Source of the DNA: Setoptus koraiensis
Taxonomy: Eukaryota > Arthropoda
Length of the DNA: 64,000 bases
Direction: 5' to 3'
NCBI GenBank assembly: GCA_048013815.1
Contig: CM106586.1
Coordinates: 2,666,001-2,730,000, forward strand
Position numbers and translations under genes: made by a program. The notes below the pieces were generated by a model. The model searched no databases. It was not told the origin of the DNA and worked only from the letters and a program-made list of their open reading frames with translations. Below are positions 31,291-46,071 of this stretch, piece by piece; within the stretch, counting starts at the first letter, position 1; each line of letters opens with the position of its first letter.

Positions 31291-34200
31291 TTTTGCTTGT
31301 GTTATGTAATGTCTGTTGTGTATTGCGTGTATGTCTGACAGTGTTGTCTGTGGTGATACTACAGACACTGCAAAGCACAATTGAGCCAACAACAGATAGG
31401 GGCACAGAGGCGAGCAAATGTAAAAATAGATGCAAGCGTGTAAATACAAGAAACTTCTCCAATGTTGTTACCAACAATATTACGTAATATTGCGCAACAT
31501 TGCTGCCGTTGCTGCTGCTGCTGCCGGCGCAGTGTGAGTCCAGCAGTCACTGTCGAGCGCAGTGTGTGCGGCGACAGGGGCACTCGCTCTGCTGCAGTCG
31601 CCATTTGCGGAGGCTCGCCGTTGTTGTGACTCACAAAATGTGAGACTCGTTGTTGTTGTTGCCGACAACAACAACAACAACAGCAGCAACAACGACAACA
31701 ACAGCGACAGTGTGGGGCGCAATCGAAATATCGCAGAGCGAGAGCCAAGTGGCCCACCAAGTGCATGCAGTGAAAGCTGCTGCCGCAAATGCTTCAGTCA
31801 ATGCGCGGCCCGACACAATGCTGCCCAAACCGAAACTCACGAGGACAACGAACGATGAGTGAGCCGCAGCTAGGTCATTGACCGAGTCGCGCGTGCGCCT
31901 CAACACTGCAACACTTGAACCCCAATGCGAGAAGCCCGACATGCCAGCAGCGTACGTTACGTAATACACACAATAATGTATTACACAATAATGGCACACA
32001 CACGCATGCAGCATTGGTAGGCCATTGTCGCTCATTGGTGCCACTATCAATGCTATTCTATGGGCTATGGAAGCCGCTTCACTCTCTACTAACGCCATTG
32101 CACATCATACATACACATGAACACACTGCAGTCAGGATAATTATTTACAGACGAGCCATTGCGCAACACTCAACTCCTGCCAAGCTAGCTCGACGCTGTA
32201 TGTGTGCATGGCAAGCAAATTAGTGATAATCACAGGAAGTGGCGCACACACACACACACACCGACCGATGAGGCACGTAGCAGCCTCAATACAGGTCATA
32301 CGCTCTATGCGCACACAACAGAGTCTATGCGCACACCGACACAGAGGGGTCTGGGTCGTTTCATCGACGCACACTTCATATTATGTCACTTCATGCATGA
32401 TACAAGTATCGTTTCATCGACGCTACATTTCGAGTTCATTCTCAGGTACGTGCCTTTTCATGGATGCAGTCGAGTCACTTCTGGCCATTGATGTCGATTG
32501 CTCACTAACAATGGCACTCACAGCTCATATGTCGATGTTGTTACATACATGCAACATCGAATGGCGCCCCCATTCGATATTGAAGGCCTGTTAGACGGCA
32601 AAGGTTGAGTATGAGCGTCATTGGTCTGTTTGCGTTACGTCAGCGCTGCCTCATAAATTCATTATCTGCAATGACACAAACTTGAAGTGAACAAATGTGT
32701 GCCCATTGAACAAAAATACATTTTTGGGCCACATCTTTTAGTTTGTGTCTCTTGTCTTGTCCCCATACACACAGTATATGTGTGTGTTGATCTACAATTG
32801 GACAGTAATAATGATGACGAGAGACTAAGAATTGGATTAAAATTATTCGAAGAAATCATGCTACACATTATCGAACAGTTCCTCACAGCGAGCCATTTTG
32901 TCGAAGTGTGTCGCAAAACTTGTGGACAGACTGCGCTGCTTGTGCCACAGTTTCGTCACGTGCTTCATAGTTGATTATTGGCAACACCCAAGACAAGATG
33001 ACTGCAAACATTTGACATGTTGTCTCATGGTGAAATGCAACAGAACAAAGGTATATTTGGCATCAATATAATATGAATGTACGATAATGAAATGCTCACT
33101 CTTTATTTTTGTCCCCTCGGTGAAGTGTGCGTCGAGGAAGTGTGCAAAAATAAAGACACGCAGGCCTGGAGATTGCAAACAGAGATAAGAGCAAGAGTTT
33201 TTGTTTGAGCTGACTGCTGGCCGGTCGTTCGGACAGGGCCAGCCAACGGTTGTGTTGCCGGTTTAATGGTACCGCAGCGACTGGTTGCGTTGGTGTGTTC
33301 AATGGTTGCGTCACAACGACAGAGGATGGCGCAGTTGGAATTAGAGTTCATGTGACTGTTTGATTTGATTGTGGCCTCTCACCTGTGCTGCGTCTGTCTT
33401 GTCTATTTGACCGCTCGTCGTTGTTGTCGAGTGAGGTGAATAGAGGTGAAATTCACCTCTATTCAGTTGGCTCATTGAGATTCAACTTGAGCTGTGGCTG
33501 CTGGCCAGTTGTTGCCAGGATGATGTAACAACCTATTTGGCGTGCGTCATGATGAGGCAAGCAGCAAAAGTGAGCGAGTGAGTGAATGCAATAACAGCAA
33601 CTGTGCACCTGTGTTGCCATCTAAACTTAGCCTTTCTCTCTCTCTCTCTCTCTTTTTCTCTCTATCTCTTACATAACATTACACAACATTACATAATAAT
33701 GTTGTTGTTGAACGGCAACAACGGCCACTAGTTCACTAGGTTACATGGCCGCTCACGCTGACCTGATGATGGATCACGCTGTGTGCTATTCTCTCCATGC
33801 CTCTCCAACATTCAACAAGCGCCGACAAGAATAACGGTCGCCGCTATGTCTGTGTGTGTGTGTGTGCCCGGCGCCATTACCTGTGCTGTAAGCTATTTGA
33901 AGCCAGTTGCATGGAGCGACTCACCTGTTGCCGTGCAACAGGTTAAAACCTGTTTTGCGCTCACTCTTCTCATGCCCTGTTCTGTTATGTTATGTAATGT
34001 TACGTTATGTTGTGTTGAGTTGTGTTGTGTTTGCTTGTCGCTTGTTGCTGTCCGACTGGCCGCCTGCCATTCGCAACCTGTGAATGTAAGTTAAATATAG
34101 CCGCTCGGGTGGGCGATGCAGCCGAACGGTCTCGCCGGCTGGCTGACTGGCAACAATGACTTACACTTGTTAGTGGCTCACTGACTCACTGACTCACTGA

Positions 34201-35484
34201 TTTACTCAATTATGATCACGCCAACCGTTAGTGACCAACGACAACAGCAGCGCCGTTCGAGATGCGATAAACGCAACAATGCGCATCTTGCGCCGTCGCG
34301 TTGCACTTATCGCAAACTTATTAGCCTATTAGCTTGTTAACCGCGCCTGCAACTGCCAATGACGACGATGGTCAAGTGGCGCAAGCGGCGCAAGCGGCGC
34401 AACTTGCGCAACTGGCAAAGGCGCCTCGAAAGTGGAGCGAGCAATACAAACAACTCACTACTTTGTATGTTTGTGGCGCGCACACTAATTGCAGCGGCAC
34501 CATTTGCGCCACTTGCGCCGTGTGCATCCGTTGTTTGCCTGTGCCGGCCAGGTGAGCCCCCGAACGGATTGAACTCGAATTGACTCTGCTGACACACGCC
34601 ATCTCAAGAGACTGCCGGCAAGCCACTCATATCGGCACTTGGCTCGCATCGGTCGAATTCACGGGTATTCGAAGGTATCCACAGGTATTCAGAGGCATTC
34701 CCGGATACCGAATAGGCGAATATCCACAAATGTGGCGCCGCTATTCACAAATGTAACTGGCTCGCTGACCGGCATAAATTGGACGGCGTGAAGCGGCGAA
34801 ATGAAGTAGCAAAACGAGAGCTCGTTTGTGTGCCAACGGATTGCAAGTACAAATTGCGTATTGGTGTCCATTGGCGGTGCAAGGGAGAGTGCGAACGGCG
34901 ATTGTTGTTTTGGAGTGACTAGTGCGGCCAGCAGAAACTTGCAGTCAGCGGCACCTTGCGTTGAGACGGCGCAGTCTGTGGCAAGCGACAGGTTCACGTT
35001 GGCAAGTCAGAACGAATTGGCTGTCATGAATTGAATGACAGCCGCACAAGCGGCGCCAAAAGAGCGAGAGTGCAATGAACTAAACTGATGACTTACTGAC
35101 ACACACCCGGCGTGCCTCGGGATGACACACAATGAACTAACCTAAATAAAGGCGAGCGAGTCAAGTGTGAGCTTGGCGTGTTTGTTGTGAGAGTCGGCAG
35201 TGTCGATCGGCAGCGAAAACAACTTTTGTCAGTGTTGCACTCACACCGGCGCTCCTATGCAATATAACAAACTAACAACAACACGGCAAACAACGCAACA
35301 AACAAGCCAGCAAAAGTGATGCAGCCGTTCAAGTTGAAGTTGCGCAACCTGCTGCCAGTGCCAGCAGCCAGTCGCTAGCAACGAGTCACTAGTGGCAGTC
35401 AGCACAGGTGAGCCGAAGCTGACCAATAGGCCAAACGGCTGCTGAGCAGACTGGCCGAAGCGGCTGACCGACGGAGGCGCTGGT
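31291..35484. other. Upstream/intergenic DNA of the HR4 region
   Basis: No gene recognised. The stretch contains CAA/TTG and CT simple repeats (CT run about 33637-33666), a perfect 14-bp-arm palindrome at 33437-33465, and GCG-rich sequence near 34370-34560. The many short frames follow repeat composition. It may hold 5' UTR exons or enhancers of HR4. Confidence 0.4.
33437..33465. repeat. Perfect palindrome, 14-bp arms
   Basis: TGAATAGAGGTGAA (33437-33450), one central base, TTCACCTCTATTCA (33452-33465). Confidence 0.95.
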
Positions 35485-35905
35485 TGCGCAACTTGGCGCT
35501 CACAACAGATTACAACAAGATAAGCGCAGAGATAAAAATAAGACAAAAATAATAATGCCAGCCAGTCTATTATTAAAAGCAACAGCTGACTGGCTGCATG
35601 TCTTGCACTTGCCCCCACCGTTGCCGTTGTTGTTGCCGTTGTTGTTGCCGTTGTTGTTGGTGCTGCTGTTGCCGCTCTGGCCAGCTAAAGGAAGCGCGAC
35701 CCAATTTGAGTTCAAGTGCAGCGAAAAAAGGCTACGCTGACTAGTCGGCTATTGCGCAACAACGGCAACAACAACAGCCTGTTGTAACCTAGATACGGGC
35801 CAATGGCTCCTTTCACTCCTTTCGCGCAATTTATTCATAGCTCTCGCTGAGCCGAGCCGCTGGGCCGGCCAAGTCGCTTCTTTGGGCCAGTGTGTCAGTC
35901 GGCAC
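35485..35905. repeat. Duplicated non-coding block A (matches 13835-14310)
   Basis: Same orientation as the partner. The minus strand keeps the hydrophobic frame seen at 13.9 kb (AFNNRLAGIIIFVLFLSL) but lacks its ATG and stops soon after. Confidence 0.85.
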
Positions 35906-37254
35906 AGTGGTTGCTGTTGTTGCTGTGCTCGCCCAGTTCACCAGACAACCACATGAACTTGCCAAGTAACCGTTGCCACTTGCGAGGCGCCAACAGAGCC
36001 ACCTGACGAGCAACAATTCGGACAAATTGGTCAAATTTGTTGCTCAATGAGACTGTGCCCAACAAGCGCAATCGCTTGTCGCTGCAATCACGGCAACTGT
36101 TGCCAGTCAACACCCAAAATGGACAACGACAACAACAACAACAACGACGACTCTTGTAAGCAGCAACTTAATTATGCGATTACACCTGTATCGCATGCAT
36201 GCATGCAGTTGGCCGATATTAATTAGCACATAACTGGCCGTTGCTGGCCGATAAACGTTGCTGGCCACAGGCTGCTGCTGACGGGCACCGCTGGCGGCCT
36301 CGACGCGAAGCTTGCACAGCACAAGATTGGCTCATTTCGGGCGGCTCGACTCACCGTTCGAAGCCACCACAGACTCTGGAGAGAGAGAGAGAGTCGACCT
36401 TAATCAAGGTCAACTCTCTCTACACCGCTCTCCACCTTGCAGAGTCTACACTGCAGAGTCTACACTGTAGAGTCTACACTGTACAGTCTACAGTGTATCA
36501 GCCACCGAGCCAACAATATCAACACATGATACAAGGGTAAAAATAACGGTGAACAATAACAATACAATAATAGATTGCAGTGCCAATCAGTTGCTCATTC
36601 ATAAATGTCAAGCCATCTCTGGATTGTCTCGATTGTCTGGATTGCCAACGGGGGCACGTACGTTTTTCATTTTCGTGCGCTCGCCCAACGAATGGTTCAT
36701 TTGGTCGAGTGAGCGTGCCATGGTAGCTCATAATTTCATCCGTCCAGCGTGCGATATTATCGAGTCGATATCATCGAGTCGATATCATCGGATCGATAGG
36801 TGCCCTGTCAGTTGTAATGTGGAGACTGTGCTCCCATTATGGGAGTCCCTTATCGTCTGCAACCGGCATTTGGAGCATTCGCAGTGTCGGTGCTGCCGAG
36901 TGTCGATCGTCAGACGGCAGCCACCAGATCCGGAAAATGACGAATGGGAGCTCGAGCTCAACGAGCGCCTCATGCAAGCCAATCGCTAATCTGCGAGTTT
37001 CAGCAAGGGAGCCACTTGAAGCCTTTCGCTGACGACAGCGGCCAAAAAAACACGGCAAACCAGCGGTGTCGAAAAATGAGAAATGGTCTAGCGGCAAATT
37101 GTCTTGGGAGAAGCGCTTGGGAGAGGCGAATGGGAGAGGCGAATGGGAGAAGAAATGACAGAGATGACAACATTTTATTGTGAGCAGCAACAATATAGCG
37201 GCAAGTGCTGGCAAGAATGGGGAGGCTCGTCGCAATAGTTGCAAATGCACACAC
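35906..37254. other. Spacer between duplicated blocks A and B, with tandem repeats
   Basis: No assured gene. A plus-strand frame at 36549-36989 is open for 146 codons without recognisable motifs. Short tandem units of CGAGTCGATATCAT occur near 36760-36800. Confidence 0.35.
36387..36496. repeat. Hairpin followed by a 14-bp tandem repeat
   Basis: Arms 36387-36401 and 36406-36420 (GAGAGAGTCGACCTT and its complement with one mismatch) surround a 4-nt loop. Four units of AGAGTCTACACTGT follow at 36441-36496, the last diverged. Confidence 0.9.
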
Positions 37255-38070
37255 TTGTTGCCGTTGTCGCTCACCTGCTTGTGTGTCGATCCAGCCATTG
37301 ATGTTGTTGTTGTTTTTATTATTATGTTACTGGCTAATTTTCAATGCCAATCCGTGCACTGACCCCAAATGGAGACACACTCAACAGGTGAATACGCTAA
37401 CTCTCTCTCTCTGCTTGTGTGTTGCGCTGGCTTGACACAGACACAAGCCAACTGTTGTTGTTGCTGTCGTTGTTGTTGTCGTTGTTGTGCACCCTAAAAC
37501 TGTGTGTCCCTTTTCACTGTAACTGTCTAGCCAGTTACTGTGAAAGAGCCGCAAAAGAGAAGGTAAAACAAGTGAACTTATAACAGTTTTGGGCTCGAAT
37601 TGAGTTGCGCCAAGTTGAGCCGAGCCGAGCCGAGCAGAGATAAGTTGAGCAGAATGGAATGGAATTGAATTAAACGCAATCGCATTGAGCAGAAATTGGA
37701 TAGAACACAGATATATCCCAAAACCGCTATTGGCCGTCTCTCTGGCAAGCTGTGTCAGTTGCTGCCTTAGTATTGCAGACAAGTTTGACTTTGACCTTAA
37801 TATTTGTCGACGAACGCACAAACCAGCAAGCTTGCCACAAATCACAAACACACACAAACACACACACACACGCACACACCAGAGAGCTTGCCAGAGAGAG
37901 ATTGTGGCCGTCATGGCAGAGACACGGACAAAAACAGAATCAGTTGGCTGCTAGCAATTGTTAATGTAAACTAACTGTTAGCCCATAACAGTTTATACTT
38001 TTGTTGCGCTCTTTAGGTTATTTATACAACAATGTGTCTATCGCAATCAGTGGCCGCTAATCAGTGAGTT
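37255..38070. repeat. Duplicated non-coding block B (matches 15345-16235)
   Basis: Nearly identical to its partner in the same orientation, with differences concentrated in CT, CA and GAGCC repeats. Confidence 0.88.
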
Positions 38071-41000
38071 CTGTTTTTAGACTCTTGAGACTGTTCGCTT
38101 TGAGTCGGTCAAATTTTTACAAAACAAAAAGCAACGATGCTCAAATGTCCCTCCCAGGGATAAAAGCATTGATTTTGTGTCCTCGACACAAACGAACAAC
38201 CAAGAAACAAAGCACAAACTCATCGTTCTTTTATTATGTCTTGCGTCCTGGTAAATATTTGATAATCCACAAATAAACACTGATGGCACTTGATCGCGAT
38301 TCCCGGCTGGAAAAGGGTTTAATTTGTCGGGTCATAGCATTTGCAGCATGAATACAAATCAATAAAAGCGGCCAATATCAGTAGGCTAATTGATTAAAGC
38401 GATCGCCAAGAATGGCAGTGCCACGACCACTGGTTGCTCTTTGTTGCTGGCTTGACAAGTGCGAGAGAAGTGCCGACAGAGCAATTTGGGCATTTTTCCG
38501 GGCAAATTCCGCCAAGCTAATTTTTGGGAGGAAAGCAACGACGATACTTTACCATCATAATGGAGTGCCCCCTGTCTCCCAAATTGAGTCTCACAACTTG
38601 CGAGTCACAAGTTGTCAGCTGGAGAGATTTTGCCCAAAATTCCTGTTTGGCCAGTGTTACATCATGTGTGGCTGCGATAGCATTGAATTTGGTTGAGTTT
38701 GGTCAGTTGAAAGTTGAAAACAAGCTTGACGTTGTGACTCACCGTTGAGCTGCCAATTGGCTAACGGGCAAACAGCAAGCGCTTGCACAGGTGAGTGTGT
38801 CTTTGGCATTGAATTTATTTTACTCAATTTAATAAGCCACTGACCTGGTAACCTTCACCGACTCTACCTAGTTCACTACCACTATTCGTGTTATAACTGT
38901 TATCGCCGCTGTCACTGCTTTTGCTGCTGTCACTGCTAACACTGCTGGCAAGGTTAACTCGCAACAACCAGATACCAGCACACAAACATACAAACAATTG
39001 CGCAATGATTCAATTGCGGTGACTTATCGCCCACTAATTAGTTATTGGCGTCGTTAATTGAGCGTGCTATTACTGGCCTGCTCACATTTGTGCCCATTTG
39101 TGCCTATTTGTGCTTGCTTGTGCCCGTTTGCTCAGTGAGTGCCCTGGTGGTTGCACTTGTGTTTATTTGGGTTTAGTGTTGCATAACTGTCCACCACACA
39201 AATAAAACACACCTTGTGGTGACACATGACACAAATGTTCAACTGCCGCCTTGTGACGACAGTGTTGTCCAATCAGTTCAACCCCTCGGTCATAATCGTG
39301 CAATGCAAAAGTGTCAATATCGTGGCCGTGTCGTAAATGCAGCTAACAAATTGTAAATTCAAGATGAATGACACAACAGTATTGAACGGTTACTGTGCAC
39401 ACCAAGCAACAGTATGCTACGATACCGTGCCATTTATCTAGTAACGGTTATATTCCGGCCAATGTCACATTGTGCCGGCTGCCTGACCTTGTGAGTAACT
39501 TTTAATGGACGGGTAAATTTTAATTTATGGCCAACTCGCTTCGCCTAGTCATGATGCCAAAAATAAAACAAGATTGTTGAGATGACCATGTGAAATGGTA
39601 GTCGCTATTGCCCTGTTTGTGTCTAGCTGACCACTCAATTTTGGGATCAATTTTGGGATCAATTCTCCACACTCCATATATTTAGTTGTTCCCGACGAGA
39701 GTTCCTGCCAATCAGTGGGCAATCAATATGCTATTGCACATTGCAAATAATTATTATCTCTCTCATTAATAATTATCGTTTCGGTAACTTGGATCGGCTA
39801 TTCTGTTTATGTGGTGGATACAACGGCAGACGAAGAGCAAAGGATTGCAAGTTGTGCCGATGTAATATATATTATATGTGCGATAACTGTTTGCATCCAA
39901 AGCAATCAATTGCGAGATAACATGAATGAGAATGGCTACAACCACGCGACACATTCCTCTGTGTGGCTCCATGTGACGATAACTAACAGATAATTAACTA
40001 CTAATTCTATATTTATCGGCCATTTTTCGTCGGTAAAACATCGTGATAATGTCACGAAAGTGCCCAAAGTTGCTCATAGATCAGCTCTGATTCTAAAAAA
40101 CAAAACCGGCAAAACTGTTGTTGACCTTATTTCATTGGCATGGTCATAATGTCGCCAGAGGAAACATTTGATGATGTGATTTCTTGGTGAGTAGCCAATC
40201 AGACAAAACAATCAATCATATCGTGAATTTTATCGTGAGCCAGCAATTTATCATCGACGCTTGCTGATGTTCATGGTCACCGGCTTGTTATCTTGGATGA
40301 GTAACTGTTGCTTTTGTTGGCAGCTTATGAACTCGAGCATCAAGATCAACAGCCACCAAGAGACACCTAGATATACGAAGTGTCAATAATATAAAGCCTA
40401 AATAATAGGCATTATATTATTGACACCAGAGAATCCATTCTGCGTGTCGCCAAGAGCTGCTATGTGGATTCATGTGGATTCCAATGGATTCCAATGGCAA
40501 AAATGATGACTCGTGATAGTATCATGCTGATGTTATCGCCATGATGCCGTGCACATGAACCGTTATGTGCTCCACTTTCAGCAGTCAGATGTACATGTTT
40601 TGGTTGCGCCATAGGCAAACACTTGACATGTCTCGACACATACACACTACAATTAGACAACCGTCGTTTATTCGCTCTTGTTGTAGCTCTGTCATTGTTA
40701 AGTGTCATTAGATAACATGGCGCCGGCTATTTGAGGAGAGCGAAAGTTAATATCAAGCTCACTTGTTGCGGCAAGTGTATATTCTGTAGTTGGTTAAGTT
40801 GTAGTTTGTAGTTGCAGTCAGTAATAGCAGGCACTAGCGATGGAAGCGATAATGAATGTAGAGCGCCTGATGAAACAACAACGACAACACAGTTAGCTTG
40901 CAGTAGACAGATTGAGAGAGGGGGAGAGAGAGCGAGAGAGAGCAAGAGAGAGAGAGAGAAGAAGCCAAGGACCATTTACATTTACAGTTAGCGTAGAAGC

Positions 41001-41830
41001 TTGACAAGCGAGTTCAATGACCCAGCTTGGAGTGATTTTGAAGACTCTATTCCCACAAAACTCAATTTATATCCACCACTACTTAATATACCCATCCAGC
41101 CGCTTTTGTATAAGCTTTGTTAACTGTGTGTATATCACTACGTCAAATAAACATTTGATTGATATTATACAACAGAGATAGCTTGTCGCACTTGGCTTGC
41201 CAGCATCACCAGTATTTCGGCTATCTATTAATATCAAAGATATGCGATCAAAGATACAACTATCGACTATCAAAGATTTAATTTCCGTTGTCTGCTGTGC
41301 CGCTGTGACATCACTGTAAATCTTGATTACAAATGCACATAAACAATAAATAAAAATAAATAATAATAAAATATCCGCCAAGATTTTGATAGCTGACAGC
41401 TGATAGATTGGGCCAGATTTGAGATCGTCATCTATACTCGATCAGTATTCATGCCTGGATATCTCACTTGTCAGCGAAATAGCCAGACAATTATCCATGC
41501 AGGCTGGATATGATGTGCCGGAGAAGAGGTGTCGAGGCGCACTAATTTGGCTAAACTGGCGCTCGAATGGACCCCATCATCTGGCTATGCGTTGACCAGA
41601 AGTTATCTAAACTCTAAAATTAGCTACATGACGTATGTATGTTGTGTTCGCGTCAGAGCTAAAGGTCAAGCAGCGTGACTTGCCTGCCCTCACTGGGTAT
41701 CCGTTTTAACTAATTACTCGCGCGCGATCACAGCGTCTCACAAATTATTACATATTATGTATATTAGGAGATTATCACATTGGTATAATTAAAATGAGTT
41801 TGCTCGATCAGCCGATGTTCGCTGCCAGTA

Positions 41831-41890
41831 GTGAGTAGTGGTGGGTAGTAGTGAGTAGTGGTGGGTAGTAATGAGTAGTGGTGAGTAGTA
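41831..41890 (+). repeat. 20-bp tandem repeat, three units
   Basis: Units of GTGAGTAGTGGTGGGTAGTA at 41831, 41851 and 41871, the last with two differences. Confidence 0.92.
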
Positions 41891-42645
41891 GACACCATTG
41901 CTGATAGATGATCATTAGCGACAATCGAATGGGCGCTTGTTTCCAAAAAATTGTTTATTAGCTGTTTACGATACCAATTAGCATGTCACCCACAATTGAT
42001 TAATTGACTCAAAAACAACTATGCGATCAACGATCCTTGATTGTTCTTTTCCAACAAAATTATTTCACACAAAAATTATCTTGTGTGTTATTTTATGAGC
42101 TATGTGATGCCTATAACGGGCCAGCAAAACTATGCAGTTTCAAAATAAGCTAAATCACCAGTGCACCAGTTAACTTACTCATTTTGCCCTTCGCTAACAA
42201 TTGTCGATAAGTAAGATGAGATGATAAAACTTGCTATTTGGCGTCTCTATTCACTAGCCGAGTAGCAGACTAATTCGACAGTAGCTCAATTCAACCTCGA
42301 CCCCTAGATAGGTGGACTCGGACGGTGTCGCCGTCTGGCGATCGTGCGCCATTACACAAGTAGCACATAGATGATATAAACACCATTTTAGCTCGGCAAG
42401 CTCGCCATATCGTTATTGAACGCACTGACAAGCTATTATATTGTAATTGTATATTCAATATTACCATATGTATGAGCGATGTTTAACGGCCTCAAGGACT
42501 GTTGCTGACTGGTTACATCACTTTGCTGACTGCAGTGAGCTGATAGACAGATATCGGCATTGCGATAGATCAAGCATCAGCTGCACACTGAATGGATTGT
42601 CTAGTCTAGTTAGCAAACAACGACAATTCGTATCGAAACTGTTGC

Positions 42646-42677
<32 letters not shown>

Positions 42678-44649
42678 GTCATGGACCTTGCGGCAACTAT
42701 GTTATAAATTGACAGGGTACTTGCTATATTTGTTGCTGTTATGTAATGCCATCTCTTTTTTTAACTTTCGCTTAACACAATCGAAACCTTCCTCTATGTG
42801 ATAGCCAACAACAACAATAACAGACAATTCAGACACTGAAAGTAACGGCAAACCAACAGCGAGCTAGCTGATATTGGAGCTTGTCACTTGTTATGCTCTA
42901 TATGAAGCTGCTGATATAACTGTCTGTCTCTCTCAAACAACTTCTACCAACTTCCCTCCTTTTTTCGGTGCAAGTGCAACAAACGCCGTTACTTCTGATA
43001 CATGCATGATATTGACTACCTCACACATTCTGTTGAGTGTCGTTAGTTTCACAGTTACAGTTGTTTAGCTAGCCTAAACTGTTGCATAACTACCACCCTG
43101 TTTATAAGTATATATGCTTATGTAAGATGTGAGTGTGTGTGCCTTGGAAGTGGCAGACGACTCACTCTCACTGTTTATTTTCATTGGGTTTCTATTTTGC
43201 ATTCTAGTTTTACTAAATGCAGTAGAATTGAAGATGCTCATACAACTGCTACTAACACTTATACATATGTATACATACATGTCGGTGAGAGAGGCTAACG
43301 ATCGCGACAGCCAACCAAAGCAAAAGAAGCCCTAAAACATAGGCACAACGAAGCGGCTTAATCCAGCAAAATTTATCCACACTGGCACACATAACGACTA
43401 AAAGGAAGATCATGAAGTCGCTGCAATCTTGGCCTCGTTATCCCTCTTCGTCGCCATGATGAACAAACAGACAAAGCAGTTCATGGATAAACGGCCATCG
43501 TCGAGAGAAAGTTCTTGTAGATAATAGCAATGATCGGCGATTGAACCTTGCAGCGTTCATTGCTCTAATTTTTCTCCATACTTTGATCATTTATCAAATC
43601 ATGTGATGCCTATACACCTACATACAACTGTAACTGTTTGTCAGCTTTATTTTTCGCTAAAAACGCTCACTAGTACGTGGCTTGTCTATCTGGCTAGACA
43701 ACAATGTACGCCAGATATCCTGTTTTATGCTGCATGATGTTAGGTGCGAAACAAAGGTTTGCCTAAATTGCCCTGTTGCGCTGCTTGTTGTTCCACTGCT
43801 GATTGACTTGCAATCTATCTATTATTTAACGATAGATGGATTAGTGTTAGCGAACTGAAAACAAAAACCAAAAAATAAAAGCTACCTATTTGTCAGTCAT
43901 CCATCGATCTGTTGACGTTAGTTGATTAGACAACCAGGGATCATCTGTCAGATCAACTGCTACTATAGGTAAATTGACCTAATAGAATCGGATTATTCAT
44001 TGGAGAGTTGGGCCAACACAGACACAAACAAACACAAACAGATACAAAAATAATAATAATAGTAATAATGACTTATCTTGATTATGTCATACCAAAATAA
44101 ATGGCCTTCCCAGCAAACGCTTCATTACATTCTTTTCCCGTAACTAGCAAAAAATACATTATTACATATGTACTTTAGCACTGTGTGTTGATGCATTGGC
44201 CAGTCAGTAGACTTACTCAAACAAACCACAACTCATTGTAATGATGGAGTGTAATTTATTTTGTATTTTATCACTTTAACCTGTACACGGAACTATTGTC
44301 GCTATCGGTCGAATGCAAGTTATAACAATATATCATCATCATGTATATCAACATTATAGTTGAACAAACATAGAAACATCACACATATACATACCAAAAT
44401 AATGTAATGCCAACAACAATTTTGGGTAATGTGGTGCAAATTTCTTTAATGCCTGTTGTTATTGTTTATACACAATCAACCACCAATAGTGAGCATTGTT
44501 TGTTTTTCATCATCATTAATATTGTTGCTGAGAAAAATCAATTAATCACTAGAATCAATGTGATTGAGCAATAGGTTGCGCTCTCTGTGACTTGGCTTGC
44601 ATAATGGTGAAGTTTGATGAGGATACAGACTCAGCTCACAAGGTAAACC

Positions 44650-45480
44650 TCTCGAGTGGTACACTCGTATGGACCCAAATACAGTTTTTCTGGACTCTCC
44701 ACATTGAGAGCTAGAAGAATACGCTATTCTCTTTGTAGTTTTTGCAATATCATCAGGTTTCCCTTATTCTTTATCACGACTAGGCTATCAATCCTGAATA
44801 GAATAACATGGAAATTAGCCTGATATTTCGATTTCAAGAAATTATTTTTTCTTTTTATCTCTATGAATTTTATGTTTCCGGGGATCTACCTCCTTCACGG
44901 GATGCATGAATTCTGCTTCACAGCTCAATTGGAAATGGGAAGGTCTCAAACCCAAATCCTTGAAATTTTGCTTGATTAAAAGTCTATCTCACCCTGGAAC
45001 GACCTCCATTCCGAAAGATCACTTTGAGGCTTTGTATCAAACAATGTAACCAAGCATTTTTAACTGTGGATTTTTTTCTGACGGAGCTATTCTCCTAGAC
45101 CAGATGAGAACAACCGTTTACCTGTTCTGTTTTCCTTTTTTGCGATACTCTTGTTGATTCCTATCCTCTCGAATGGACTACCAAGACTGTCTTGTACAGA
45201 AGGCTAACCTGCCTTCACAATGCACTTGACAGCTTGGGGTGCTCATCGAAAAATGCCTATATGCATGCACAAGGGTCGGTAAGAACAAAACTGACGGATA
45301 TGCAGGCTGGGCGAGATTTCCAGAGATAGACTCATTAGAAGAAATCTGAGAATTACAATGCCTAGGTTACCTCATGAAACGCGATTACAGCGATTGACAA
45401 GTTAGATTTGTGTTATGCGCAATATTTTATAAAACAATCGATAACAAACTGTATGATATGTGTCAAAGAGTTGAATCTTC
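44650..45480. other. Compositionally distinct stretch of unknown origin
   Basis: This stretch lacks the simple repeats that fill the surroundings and reads like decayed unique sequence. No intact frame or family could be recognised. Confidence 0.25.
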
Positions 45481-46071
45481 GAGTTGATGTTGTTTTTTTC
45501 TTTGTTTAAGCATCTCATTTTACATGTTCACTTTTCGAGTGAAACTGTCAATACATCATGTATCATATATATGTTCTGGTTTATATGTATCATGTGAATG
45601 CACAAATATTATTACATCACATACATATATGTTTATACATAAGCAAACCATTTGCTATCATCATAATGTATATATAATATCAATAAGTATATAATTGGAG
45701 AAGGATAATAAGGGCGTTTGCTATATTTGTACATCGTTATGCACATAATGATTTTGCACGAAAGATCATCCCCGATCACCTGGATGCTTGACTCACATTT
45801 CAAAACTTAAATGCTTTTCGTTTCAGTTTTTTTATCGATTAGCTAATAATTTATCTTTGCTACTAGTTGTCGATGTTACAAGGTTCTTGAGTTGGTAAGT
45901 TTTTAAAGTTGTGATTTGTTTCCGGTGTATGTCCACTTTGCTCTTCCAGTTGAAAGTTGATTGAATGTAGCTCGAAAAGATTTCGCGTTTCGTCCAAATA
46001 TATAGTTACTGGTGCTGTAATAGATAATCAATCGGAGACGAGATAATAGTGAAAATTGCAACACAGTCGCT

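Larger units (their letters stand above)
38071..46071. other. Long gene-poor region
   Basis: I recognise no coding exon in these 8 kb. It holds a 20-bp tandem repeat (41831-41890), (GA)n runs near 40920-40960 and 42649-42676, and a compositionally different stretch at 44650-45480. It may contain distal regulatory DNA or undetected short exons. Confidence 0.4.

Noticed and set aside
36549-36989. 146-codon plus-strand frame
   Set aside because: No motif, low-complexity stretches from the CGATATCAT repeat, and overlapping frames of similar length on the other strand.
44650-45480. Retroviral or LTR element fossil
   Set aside because: No terminal repeats and no recognisable polymerase, protease or capsid motif.
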